9,565 nucleotides of DNA from Nitrospirota bacterium (GTDB lineage Bacteria > Nitrospirota > JACRHJ01). The position numbers were made by a program, and so were the translations under genes. Shown piece by piece: positions 1-6,129 of this stretch. The notes under the pieces are model-generated. The model saw nothing but the letters and a program-made list of their open reading frames with translations, was not told the origin of the DNA and made no database searches. The stretch is from contig JAKAHE010000072.1 in NCBI GenBank assembly GCA_021815285.1, forward strand, positions 1-9,565, read 5' to 3'. Each line of letters starts with the position of its first letter. Within the stretch, counting starts at the first letter, position 1.

Positions 1-478
1 GCGAACCCGGCAGGAAGCCCTTTACGCCGTTTATGTCCACTGTCATGCCGCCCTTTATGCGGGCGACGACCTTGCCGGTCACGGTCATGTCCTTGTTGCA
101 GGCTTCTTCTATCTGCTCCCATATCTTTATCTTGTCGGCCTTCTCTTTTGAAAGGACGATGTTGCCTTCGGAGTCCTCGCGCTCTTCGAGATATACTTCG
201 ATGTCGTCGCCGACCTTTATCCTCTTAAGTTCGTCGGCGTGTATCTCTTCGATGGGTATGATGCCCTCGGATTTGTATCCCACATCAACCACAACGCCGT
301 CCTGCCGGACCTGAATGACCCGGCCCCTGACAACAGTCCCCTCCTCCACGCTCTTGAACGATTCGTCATAGAGGCGGGACATTTCATCTTTATCCTGGCC
401 TTCCGCCCCCCCCTCCTCGAAGCCTTCATCCTCTTCGGCGGAATAATCCATTGCCAGTTTCTTTTCCTCTTTTGCCAT
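1..478 (-). CDS. rpsA: 30S ribosomal protein S1, N-terminal part (runs off the left edge)
   Basis: The first 159 codons of ribosomal protein S1, the RNA-binding protein that brings mRNA to the 30S subunit. The start is ATG at 478 (MAKEEKKLAMDYS...). An acidic, Glu/Asp/Gly-rich leader (about residues 1-45) is followed by S1 domain 1, with GTVVRGRVIQV at 47-57 and a YKSEGIIP segment at 68-75. Next come the charged interdomain stretch EEREDSEGNIVLSKEKA (98-114) and the start of S1 domain 2 (TGKVVARIKGG at 134-144, then VKGFLPGS), where the window cuts it off. The pattern of an acidic leader, then two S1 repeats with 'SEG..P' and 'GFLP.S' signatures, matches the start of multi-repeat bacterial S1 proteins. 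The number of further repeats cannot be seen. The Shine-Dalgarno GGAGGT lies 11 nt upstream. The gene follows plsC after 100 nt with no visible terminator, so it is probably at least partly co-transcribed with the aro-cmk operon. Eight of its 13 visible Ile codons are ATA. Confidence 0.93.
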   Translation of the reverse strand, partial: MAKEEKKLAMDYSAEEDEGFEEGGAEGQDKDEMSRLYDESFKSVEEGTVVRGRVIQVRQDGVVVDVGYKSEGIIPIEEIHADELKRIKVGDDIEVYLEEREDSEGNIVLSKEKADKIKIWEQIEEACNKDMTVTGKVVARIKGGMTVDINGVKGFLPGS

Positions 479-489
479 CAGAACCAATT

Positions 490-495
490 ACCTCC
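490..495 (-). promoter_or_regulatory. Shine-Dalgarno site of rpsA
   Basis: GGAGGT on the minus strand, 11 nt before the ATG at 478. It is a strong anti-SD match with slightly long spacing. It fixes the rpsA start and lies 11 nt after the hairpin at 507-528, so folding of the leader could affect access to it. Confidence 0.7.
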
Positions 496-506
496 GGTAT
501 TTTATT

Positions 507-528
507 TTTCAGGCACGCGGGCCTGAAA
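507..528 (-). repeat. Perfect 8-bp inverted repeat (hairpin) in the rpsA leader
   Basis: TTTCAGGC / GCCTGAAA arms with a 6-nt loop, located between plsC and rpsA, just upstream of the rpsA ribosome binding site. On the transcribed (minus) strand the stem is followed by an A-rich run rather than a U-tract, so it does not look like an intrinsic terminator. A role in the 5' leader of rpsA (mRNA stability or S1 autoregulation) is possible but is inference only. Confidence 0.6.
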
Positions 529-534
529 TCCTGC

Positions 535-548
535 AAGATTTAAATCTT
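535..548. repeat. 14-bp perfect palindrome AAGATTTAAATCTT
   Basis: A perfect AT-rich palindrome, AAGATTTAAATCTT, in the 100-nt plsC-rpsA gap, 6 bp from the leader hairpin. It could be an operator half-site pair or a second small stem in the rpsA leader, or it could be chance in AT-rich DNA. No specific regulator is recognised. Confidence 0.45.
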
Positions 549-578
549 AACATATTTCATTTGGGTTTTCCAGTATAT

Positions 579-1214
579 TTATGCGGGATTATCCTCTTTG
601 AGCTTTTTTATTTCCTCCATTATCGCATCGGCAATCAACTGGTATCGCTCGTGCCCCCGTTTGCCGTCCAATGCGGGAAAATCCATCGGTTTCCCGAAGG
701 TCACGGAAATCCTCGCAGGCCGCAGGCCCTTATGCGCCTTTCCAAGTGTCCCGTAACTACCTTTTATATAAACCGGCACCACCGGAACTTTCGCAATGGA
801 TACTATCATCCCAATCCCGGCCTTGCCTGGCAGGAGATTTTCGTCCGGGCTCCTTGTCCCCTCCGGGAAAAGGCAGACTGGCTCCCCTTTTTTAAGCCGG
901 TTCATTATGTCGGCCAGTGTCGCCTTGTCCAGCCTGTCCCTGTTTATCGGGAACGCCTTCCACCTGTCCAGTATGAATTTCTTCCAGGGCCTGTCGAAGA
1001 GCGTATCTCGCGCGACGAAGTTTACCCTGCGCCAGAGGGCCGAGCCGACGAGCGGCGGGTCGAGAAAACTCGCGTGGTTGCTGGCGAGAATTACAGGGCC
1101 GGTTTTCGGAACGTTCTCGCGTCCAGATATCCTGTATCCGAAGAGGGTTTTAAACAGGACAAAGAAGATGGCATGCGCCGTATCGTATAGTATATGAGTC
1201 TTAATTCCCCGCAA
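579..1214 (-). CDS. plsC: 1-acyl-sn-glycerol-3-phosphate acyltransferase (PlsC/LPLAT family)
   Basis: Acyltransferase of 211 aa that probably converts lysophosphatidate to phosphatidate at the inner face of the cytoplasmic membrane. The family's motifs are in order: NHASFLD at 46-52 (the catalytic HX4D, His47/Asp52), FPINRD at 88-93 (motif II region), FPEGTRSP at 116-123 (motif III, acceptor phosphate binding) and VPVVPVYI at 143-150 (motif IV). A hydrophobic N-terminal segment (about 13-26) fits membrane association. The length is usual for short bacterial PlsC proteins. The start is TTG at 1214: an in-frame stop lies at 1233-1235, no other ATG/GTG/TTG falls between, and AAGGTG (1222-1227) sits 7 nt upstream. 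It overlaps the end of cmk by 14 nt, so translation is probably coupled. The exact acyl acceptor is not certain from sequence; other LPLAT enzymes share these motifs. Confidence 0.9.
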   Translation of the reverse strand: MRGIKTHILYDTAHAIFFVLFKTLFGYRISGRENVPKTGPVILASNHASFLDPPLVGSALWRRVNFVARDTLFDRPWKKFILDRWKAFPINRDRLDKATLADIMNRLKKGEPVCLFPEGTRSPDENLLPGKAGIGMIVSIAKVPVVPVYIKGSYGTLGKAHKGLRPARISVTFGKPMDFPALDGKRGHERYQLIADAIMEEIKKLKEDNPA

Positions 1215-1875
1215 CTTCCAGCACCTTGTTCTTCATCAGGGCCACGACTTCGTTTATGCTCAACCCGGAGCTGTCCACAACAACTGCATCAGGGGCTTTC
1301 TTAAGCGGCGCAATATCCCTGTGGCTGTCGTCGTAATCCCGTTTCGCAACGTCTTCGATGGTCTTTTGCAAGTCCGTCTCAATGCCCTTGTCATTGAACT
1401 CCTTCCAGCGCCGCCTCGCCCGCTCTTCGACATTCGCATCAAGGTAAAATTTTACCCCGGCATCCGGGAAAACCACCGTGCCGATGTCGCGCCCTTCCAA
1501 CACGACCCCGCCGCCTTCGCCCAGATTTCTCTGCAACTGAAGAAGCCTCTCCCTGACGCAGGGCTGGGCCGATACTGCGGAGGCCGTCATGCCCATTTCA
1601 GGAGTCCGAATGGCCTCACTCACGTCCTCGTCGTCCAGGTATACCTTAAGACCGCCGCTATCCTGCACGAGCCTCACCTCGGTCCTCGCGCAAAGCCCAC
1701 GCAGCGCGTCGCTTTCTCTAAGCTCGATGCCCTCCCGGACGGCCTTCAGGCCAATCGCACGGTACATCGCGCCCGTGTCGATATAGAGGTAGCCAAGCTC
1801 CCCGGCGAGCAGCTTTCCTACCGTGCTCTTCCCAGCCCCCGAAGGGCCGTCTATGGCGACGATGACTTTTTTCAT
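1201..1875 (-). CDS. cmk: Cytidylate kinase
   Basis: CMP/dCMP kinase of 224 aa, transferring phosphate from ATP to (d)CMP in the cytoplasm for pyrimidine nucleotide recycling. Visible motifs: the Walker A/P-loop GPSGAGKST at 10-18, the nucleotide-binding YIDTGAMYRA at 31-40, EGRDIGTVVFPDA at 127-139, the Arg-rich LID segment ERARRRWKE at 151-159, and KRDYDDSHRDIAPL at 178-191, conserved in bacterial Cmk. The length matches the family (about 220-230 aa). The start is ATG at 1875 (MKKVIVAIDG), which overlaps the aroA stop as ATGA and has GGAA about 8 nt upstream. The longer in-frame extension to 1926 would lie wholly inside aroA and is not needed. cmk next to aroA and rpsA is a widespread bacterial arrangement. 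Translational coupling to aroA and plsC is likely. Confidence 0.96.
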   Translation of the reverse strand: MKKVIVAIDGPSGAGKSTVGKLLAGELGYLYIDTGAMYRAIGLKAVREGIELRESDALRGLCARTEVRLVQDSGGLKVYLDDEDVSEAIRTPEMGMTASAVSAQPCVRERLLQLQRNLGEGGGVVLEGRDIGTVVFPDAGVKFYLDANVEERARRRWKEFNDKGIETDLQKTIEDVAKRDYDDSHRDIAPLKKAPDAVVVDSSGLSINEVVALMKNKVLEVAGN

Positions 1876-3176
1876 TTCAGCGATTCCAGCAACTCGACAA
1901 ACCCCGGAAACGAGGTATTTATGCACTCGGTATCGTTTATCACCATTTCGCCGCCATCGGCGATAAGCCCTGCGACGGCCAGGGACATCGCAACCCTGTG
2001 GTCTCCGTGGCTGTTCACCTCAGCCGCGTGAACGGGCGAACCTCCGTGGATTATCATGCCGTCAGTGGTCTCAACCACCTTCACGCCGATTTTCGCAAGC
2101 TCGCCCGCCATCGCGGCAATCCTGTCCGATTCCTTTACACGGAGCTCTGCGGCGTCCTTTATGACGGTCGTCCCATGAGCTGCGGCTGCCGCAATGCAGA
2201 TGATAGGAAATTCGTCAATTGCGCGGAGAAATAGATCTCCGCCAATTTCCACGGCATGAAGCTCAGAGCGCTCTATCGTAATATCCGCAATCGGCTCCGG
2301 CCCGTCCTCGCGGACATTGTCAACAGTAATACGTGCGCCCATCATCCGCAGTATGTCGATTATTCCCGTCCGGGTGGGGTTTATACCGACGTCTTTAATT
2401 GTAACCTTCGACCCCGGCACGATTGCCGCCGCGACCATCAGAAATGCCGCAGAGGATAAATCCCCCGGAACCGCGAAATCGCGCGCCGAGAGCCGCTGTC
2501 CGCCCGAAATCGAGACCGAATGCCCATCCGCCTTCAGTTGCTCTTTCAGTTCCACTCCCATATACCTAAGCATCCGCTCGGTGTGGTCGCGCGACTTCAT
2601 CGGCTCCGTCACGGTCGTAGTCCCTTCCGCGTAAAGCCCGGCGAGAAGTATTGCGGACTTCACCTGCGCGCTTGCAATAGGAGAGGAATAATTTATGCCT
2701 TTGAGCTTCCCGCAGGCTTTTATTTCAAGCGGCGGATAGTTTTTCTCTCCCCGTCCGGAGATTATCGCGCCCATCATGGAGAGAGGCTTGACTATCCTCG
2801 TCATGGGGCGTTTGCACAAGTATTGGTCGCCCGTCAGCGTAACAGGAAATTTCTGCGCACAGAGAAGCCCGGACATTAATCTCATGCTCGTCCCGGAGTT
2901 GCCGAGGTCAAGGGCGCCTCCAGGCGTCTTGAGACCGCGCAAACCGACACCGTGAACGACAAGCTCCGTCCCGCCCATGCCTTCGATTTCAACTCCCATC
3001 GCGGCAAGCGCCCTCGCGGTATTCACGCTGTCCTCCCCGGTCAGGAAACCGGATATGCGGGATGTCCCTTCAGCTACGGCGCCAAGCATTACGGCCCTGT
3101 GCGAGATGGATTTATCTCCAGGCACATGCACGGAACCGCGAAGAGGGCCGGAACGTTTTATTTTTATTTCTTCCAT
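1872..3176 (-). CDS. aroA: 3-phosphoshikimate 1-carboxyvinyltransferase (EPSP synthase)
   Basis: 434 aa; joins shikimate-3-phosphate and phosphoenolpyruvate to give EPSP, the sixth step of the shikimate pathway, in the cytoplasm. Key motifs: GDKSISHRA at 20-28 (Lys22, Ser23 and Arg27 for substrate binding), GNSGTSMRL at 92-100, KRPM at 122-125, SAQVKSA at 169-175, AIDEFP at 319-324 (catalytic Asp321), LRVKESDR at 345-352 and GDHRVAM at 391-397. The wording GNSGT.MRLM...KRPM resembles the Bacillus-type/class II sequences more than the enterobacterial LGNAGTAMRPL. I make no claim about inhibitor tolerance. The start is ATG at 3176, one base after the tyrA stop. No strong Shine-Dalgarno is visible, so it probably depends on coupling to tyrA. 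The end overlaps the cmk start by 4 nt. Confidence 0.97.
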   Translation of the reverse strand: MEEIKIKRSGPLRGSVHVPGDKSISHRAVMLGAVAEGTSRISGFLTGEDSVNTARALAAMGVEIEGMGGTELVVHGVGLRGLKTPGGALDLGNSGTSMRLMSGLLCAQKFPVTLTGDQYLCKRPMTRIVKPLSMMGAIISGRGEKNYPPLEIKACGKLKGINYSSPIASAQVKSAILLAGLYAEGTTTVTEPMKSRDHTERMLRYMGVELKEQLKADGHSVSISGGQRLSARDFAVPGDLSSAAFLMVAAAIVPGSKVTIKDVGINPTRTGIIDILRMMGARITVDNVREDGPEPIADITIERSELHAVEIGGDLFLRAIDEFPIICIAAAAAHGTTVIKDAAELRVKESDRIAAMAGELAKIGVKVVETTDGMIIHGGSPVHAAEVNSHGDHRVAMSLAVAGLIADGGEMVINDTECINTSFPGFVELLESLK

Positions 3177-3177
3177 T

Positions 3178-4044
3178 TTATTTTATTCTCTGCCTTACAA
3201 CCCTTGCCTTTTCGAACTCGGAAAGCAATGCCTCTCCATCTCCGGACTCTATGAGGCCTCGGAGCTTTTCCAGAGACTTGATGTACGTCCCAAGGGCATC
3301 GGAAATATTACCGGAATTAATGAGGCAGATGTCCCGCCACATACCGGGATGGCTCCCGGCGATGCGCGTGAAGTCTTTGAACCCGCCGGCAGCGTAGGAT
3401 ATGGCGTCCTCGCCGCCGTCCATCTGAGCAAGAGCAGAAACCATAGCGTACGCCGCGACGTGCGGCAGGTGGCTCACTATCCCGAAGACGCGGTCGTGGT
3501 CGAACGGGTCCATCCGCTCAACCCTCGCGCCTGCGGCCTCCCAGAGGTCGGATACCGCCTCGAGCGCCTCCATGTCCGTGTTCCTTGTCGGGGTAAGGAT
3601 GCAGCGCGCGCCCTGGAATAATTTGAGATTCGCGGCCTCGGCCCCGGAACGTTCACTCCCCGCGATGGGATGCGCCGGGACGTACCTGGCCTTGAGGTAG
3701 AATATCTCCTCCAGCCGCGTTACAAGTCCCCCCTTTACACTTCCGGCATCCGTTACAATCGCCCGGTCTTCCAGGTATGGCTTTATTTCTCTGGCCACGT
3801 GCTCGAACGAGCCTACGGGACAACACAGTATAACAAGGTCGGAGCCACAGACGCCTTTTTTTGCGTCCTGGAAATAGCGGTCTATAAGACCCATGCGGAC
3901 GGCGGTATCGAGGTTTTCCTTGCTCCTGCCGACGCCCACCACGGCTCGAGCAATCCCGCGAGACCTGACAACTCCGGCAATGGAGCCGCCGATAAGCCCG
4001 ACGCCGATAATCGTCGCCTGGTTGAACCTGGGCTCGGCGCTCAA
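3178..4044 (-). CDS. tyrA: Prephenate dehydrogenase (TyrA family)
   Basis: 288 aa; oxidatively decarboxylates prephenate (or arogenate) to give the tyrosine precursor. The N-terminal Rossmann fold has GVGLIGGS at 14-21. TDAGSVKG at 98-105, HPIAGSERSGAEAA at 125-138, SHLPH at 191-195 and FKDFTRIAGSHPGMWRDI at 222-239 are the family's active-site blocks, with His125, His195 and Arg227 the likely equivalents of the catalytic and substrate-binding residues. There is no chorismate mutase domain in front and no C-terminal ACT domain, so it is the short monofunctional type. After the second strand the sequence reads VGVGRSKENL with no acidic residue, which may affect NAD versus NADP choice. The start is TTG at 4044, overlapping the aroF stop (TTGA), with GGGGAG 6 nt upstream. 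Whether it prefers prephenate or arogenate cannot be told. Confidence 0.95.
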   Translation of the reverse strand: MSAEPRFNQATIIGVGLIGGSIAGVVRSRGIARAVVGVGRSKENLDTAVRMGLIDRYFQDAKKGVCGSDLVILCCPVGSFEHVAREIKPYLEDRAIVTDAGSVKGGLVTRLEEIFYLKARYVPAHPIAGSERSGAEAANLKLFQGARCILTPTRNTDMEALEAVSDLWEAAGARVERMDPFDHDRVFGIVSHLPHVAAYAMVSALAQMDGGEDAISYAAGGFKDFTRIAGSHPGMWRDICLINSGNISDALGTYIKSLEKLRGLIESGDGEALLSEFEKARVVRQRIK

Positions 4045-5054
4045 GAGCTTCTCCCCATGAGCCTTGCGATGCCCTTCATATCCTTCATAAGCCGGGCGAA
4101 GGTTTTCGGCTCAAGCGATTGCTCTCCGTCGCTTAATGCCTCTTCCGGGCGGGAATGCACTTCTATTATAAGCCCGTCCGCGCCGGCGGCTATCGCGGCC
4201 ATCGCCATCTGCGGGACAAACTCGCGTATACCGACGCCATGAGACGGGTCCACTATTACCGGCAGGTGGCTCTCCTTTTTAAGGACGGGAACGGCGGAGA
4301 GGTCGAGCGTATTGCGGGTATAGGTCTCAAACGTCCTTATACCCCTTTCGCAGAAGATTACCTGGTGGTTGCCCTGGGACATTATATATTCTGCGGACAT
4401 CAGGAATTCCTTTATAGTCGCCGAAAGGCCGCGCTTCAGGAGCACCGGAGTATTCGTGAGGCCGACCTCCTTCAATAACCGGAAATTCTGCATGTTGCGC
4501 GCGCCAATCTGTATAACGTCGGCGTATTTCACGACCATCTCCGTGTCGCGCGGGTCCATAAGCTCCGTCACGACTGGCAGGCTGGTCTTCTCCCGCGCCT
4601 CGGCAAGGTATTTCAGACCTTCCTCGCCCAGGCCCTGGAAGCTATACGGAGAAGTCCGAGGCTTGAACGCGCCGCCCCGGATGAAACCGGCCCCCGCCTT
4701 TTTCACCTCTTCCGCGACCGTGAGGAGCCTTCTTCGCCCTTCCACGGCGCACGGCCCGGCGATAATTGCGAGTTTTTTGCCGCCGATTTTTTCCTTGCCG
4801 ACCTTGACGACCGTATTCTCTTTCCGGAACTCGCGCGAGACGAGCTTGTAGGGCTTAAGTATCGGCATAACCTTCTCGACGCCCGGCATCGCCGCAAGCG
4901 GAAGCTCGGAGATTACCGACTCCTCGCCTATCGCGCCAATGATAGTCCTCTCTTTGCCCTTGGACATATGCACCGAGACGCCGTGCTCGACGAGCTTCTT
5001 CTTTATGTTCTCAATCTGCTTCGGGGTTGCGGTGGGCTTTAAAACGACTATCAT
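4041..5054 (-). CDS. aroF: 3-deoxy-7-phosphoheptulonate (DAHP) synthase, type I-beta with N-terminal regulatory domain
   Basis: 337 aa; condenses PEP and erythrose-4-phosphate to DAHP, the committed first step of the shikimate pathway. Residues 1-70 (MIVVLKPTATPKQ...) form the small ferredoxin-like domain seen in the Thermotoga-type enzyme, where it mediates Tyr/Phe feedback. The barrel follows with GPCAVE at 100-105, KPRTSPYSFQG at 131-141, GARNMQNF at 184-191, LKRG at 206-209, DPSHG at 269-273, EVH at 298-300 and SDGEQSL at 308-314. Cys102, His272, Glu298 and Asp309 are the expected metal ligands; from memory they carry the same numbers as in the Thermotoga maritima enzyme. The start is ATG at 5054, overlapping the hisC stop by 4 nt, with AGAGGT 6 nt upstream. 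Feedback inhibition by aromatic amino acids is inferred from the domain. The aroF/aroG name for this type varies between annotations. Confidence 0.95.
   Translation of the reverse strand: MIVVLKPTATPKQIENIKKKLVEHGVSVHMSKGKERTIIGAIGEESVISELPLAAMPGVEKVMPILKPYKLVSREFRKENTVVKVGKEKIGGKKLAIIAGPCAVEGRRRLLTVAEEVKKAGAGFIRGGAFKPRTSPYSFQGLGEEGLKYLAEAREKTSLPVVTELMDPRDTEMVVKYADVIQIGARNMQNFRLLKEVGLTNTPVLLKRGLSATIKEFLMSAEYIMSQGNHQVIFCERGIRTFETYTRNTLDLSAVPVLKKESHLPVIVDPSHGVGIREFVPQMAMAAIAAGADGLIIEVHSRPEEALSDGEQSLEPKTFARLMKDMKGIARLMGRSS
4051..4056 (-). promoter_or_regulatory. Shine-Dalgarno site supporting the TTG start of tyrA
   Basis: GGGGAG on the minus strand inside the last codons of aroF, 6 nt before the TTG at 4044. 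It supports TTG as the true tyrA start, since it places the Rossmann glycine motif at the usual distance from the N-terminus. Confidence 0.6.
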
Positions 5055-6127
5055 TTACAAACCTCTTTAAGCGCCTTTACAAACCTCTCGTTCTCAGTCA
5101 TCAGCCCTATCGTTACCCGTATCTGCGTCGGCCCCATCGGGCGGACGATGACGCCTTTCCTGAGAAGCGCATCGTAGAGTTTCCGCGCATCACTATGTAA
5201 ATCTATCCAGATGAAATTGGCCTGCGTCGGGAGGTAGTCCATACCCATTTTCGTCAGCTCCGCATACAGGTATTTCTTGCCATCCTCGTTCACGCGCACG
5301 GACTTCCTGACGTGCTCGTCGTCAAAGAGCGCGGCCTTCGCTGCGGCCTGTGCAAGCGAATTCGTATTGAACGGAGCGCGCACACGGTTCATCAAATCCA
5401 CGAGACGCGCCGGGGCGAAACCGTAGCCTATGCGAAGCCCCGCCAGGCCGTAAATCTTCGAGAATGTCCGCAGGATTATGATATTCCTGTCATCCCTCAA
5501 GTATTTGAACGTGTCCGGATATTCAGAATCCGTTACGTATTCGTAATACGCCTCGTCCACGACGACAATCGCGTCCTTAGGCACGCGCGCCATGAATGAG
5601 TCCATCTCTGCCCTGGTGTTTATCGTGCCAGTCGGGTTGTTGGGATTGGCGATGAAGATTATTTTCGTCCTGTCGTTTATCGCATCCACCATTGCCGTGA
5701 TGTCGTGCCGCCCGTCCTTCAGGGGCACGGCTATTCCCTTCCTTCCCGCCGCCTGCGTGGACATTTTGTATACGACGAACGACGGCTCGGCGAATATCGC
5801 CTCCTCGCCCTCCAGCAGGAACGTGCGAACGATAATGTCCAATAGCTCGTTAGAGCCGTTACCGAGGATTATCTCTGACGTCGGACTCCCGAACTTCCCG
5901 CTTATCGCATCCTTGAGGTAATGCGCGGCGCCGTCGGGGTAGCGGTGCAGATTATTTATACAACCGGCTATAGCCGCGATCCCCTTGGGCGACGGGCCGA
6001 TGGGATTTTCGTTGCTGGCGAGTTTTATGGAGCCGCTTATACCCAGTTCGCGCTCAAGCTCCTCTATCGGCTTTCCCGGCGCGTAGGGCGTCAGGGACTC
6101 TATATCTGGCGAAGTAAGTCTTTCCAT
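5051..6127 (-). CDS. hisC: Histidinol-phosphate / aromatic aminotransferase (HisC, class I-II PLP aminotransferase)
   Basis: PLP-dependent aminotransferase of 358 aa. SNENPIGPSP at 38-47, HRYPDG at 61-66, GNGSNELLDIIVRTF at 89-103, NPNNPTG at 161-167 (cofactor Asn), DEAYYEY at 191-197 (Asp pairing with the pyridine N), RTFSKIYGLAGLRIGYG at 220-236 (Schiff-base Lys224) and QIRVTIG at 335-341 (carboxylate-binding Arg337) are typical of HisC. The start is ATG at 6127 (MERLTSPDIESL), 2 nt after the pheA stop. A longer in-frame reading to 6280 would overlap pheA and lacks homologous-looking sequence. The family is known for histidinol-phosphate transamination, and several members also transaminate phenylpyruvate, 4-hydroxyphenylpyruvate or prephenate. 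Placement between pheA and aroF/tyrA suggests that it supplies the last step of Phe and Tyr synthesis here, possibly as well as histidine. Substrate range cannot be read from sequence alone. Confidence 0.93.
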   Translation of the reverse strand: MERLTSPDIESLTPYAPGKPIEELERELGISGSIKLASNENPIGPSPKGIAAIAGCINNLHRYPDGAAHYLKDAISGKFGSPTSEIILGNGSNELLDIIVRTFLLEGEEAIFAEPSFVVYKMSTQAAGRKGIAVPLKDGRHDITAMVDAINDRTKIIFIANPNNPTGTINTRAEMDSFMARVPKDAIVVVDEAYYEYVTDSEYPDTFKYLRDDRNIIILRTFSKIYGLAGLRIGYGFAPARLVDLMNRVRAPFNTNSLAQAAAKAALFDDEHVRKSVRVNEDGKKYLYAELTKMGMDYLPTQANFIWIDLHSDARKLYDALLRKGVIVRPMGPTQIRVTIGLMTENERFVKALKEVCK

Positions 6128-6129
6128 TT

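Noticed and set aside
507..528. Intrinsic terminator between plsC and rpsA
   Set aside because: The hairpin is good, but on the transcribed strand it is followed by an A-rich stretch, not a U-tract.
540..578. Separate promoter for rpsA (CTGGAA-18-TAAGAT)
   Set aside because: Only 3 of 6 and 4 of 6 matches; too weak to annotate, though a promoter in this gap remains possible.
561..1190. Long plus-strand open frames opposite plsC, cmk, tyrA, mltA and others
   Set aside because: They mirror strong, motif-rich minus-strand genes, carry no recognisable domain and have no convincing ribosome binding context; they are shadows.
1876..1926. Longer cmk starting at 1926
   Set aside because: The extension is entirely within aroA, and ATG 1875 puts the P-loop at the normal position with an ATGA overlap.
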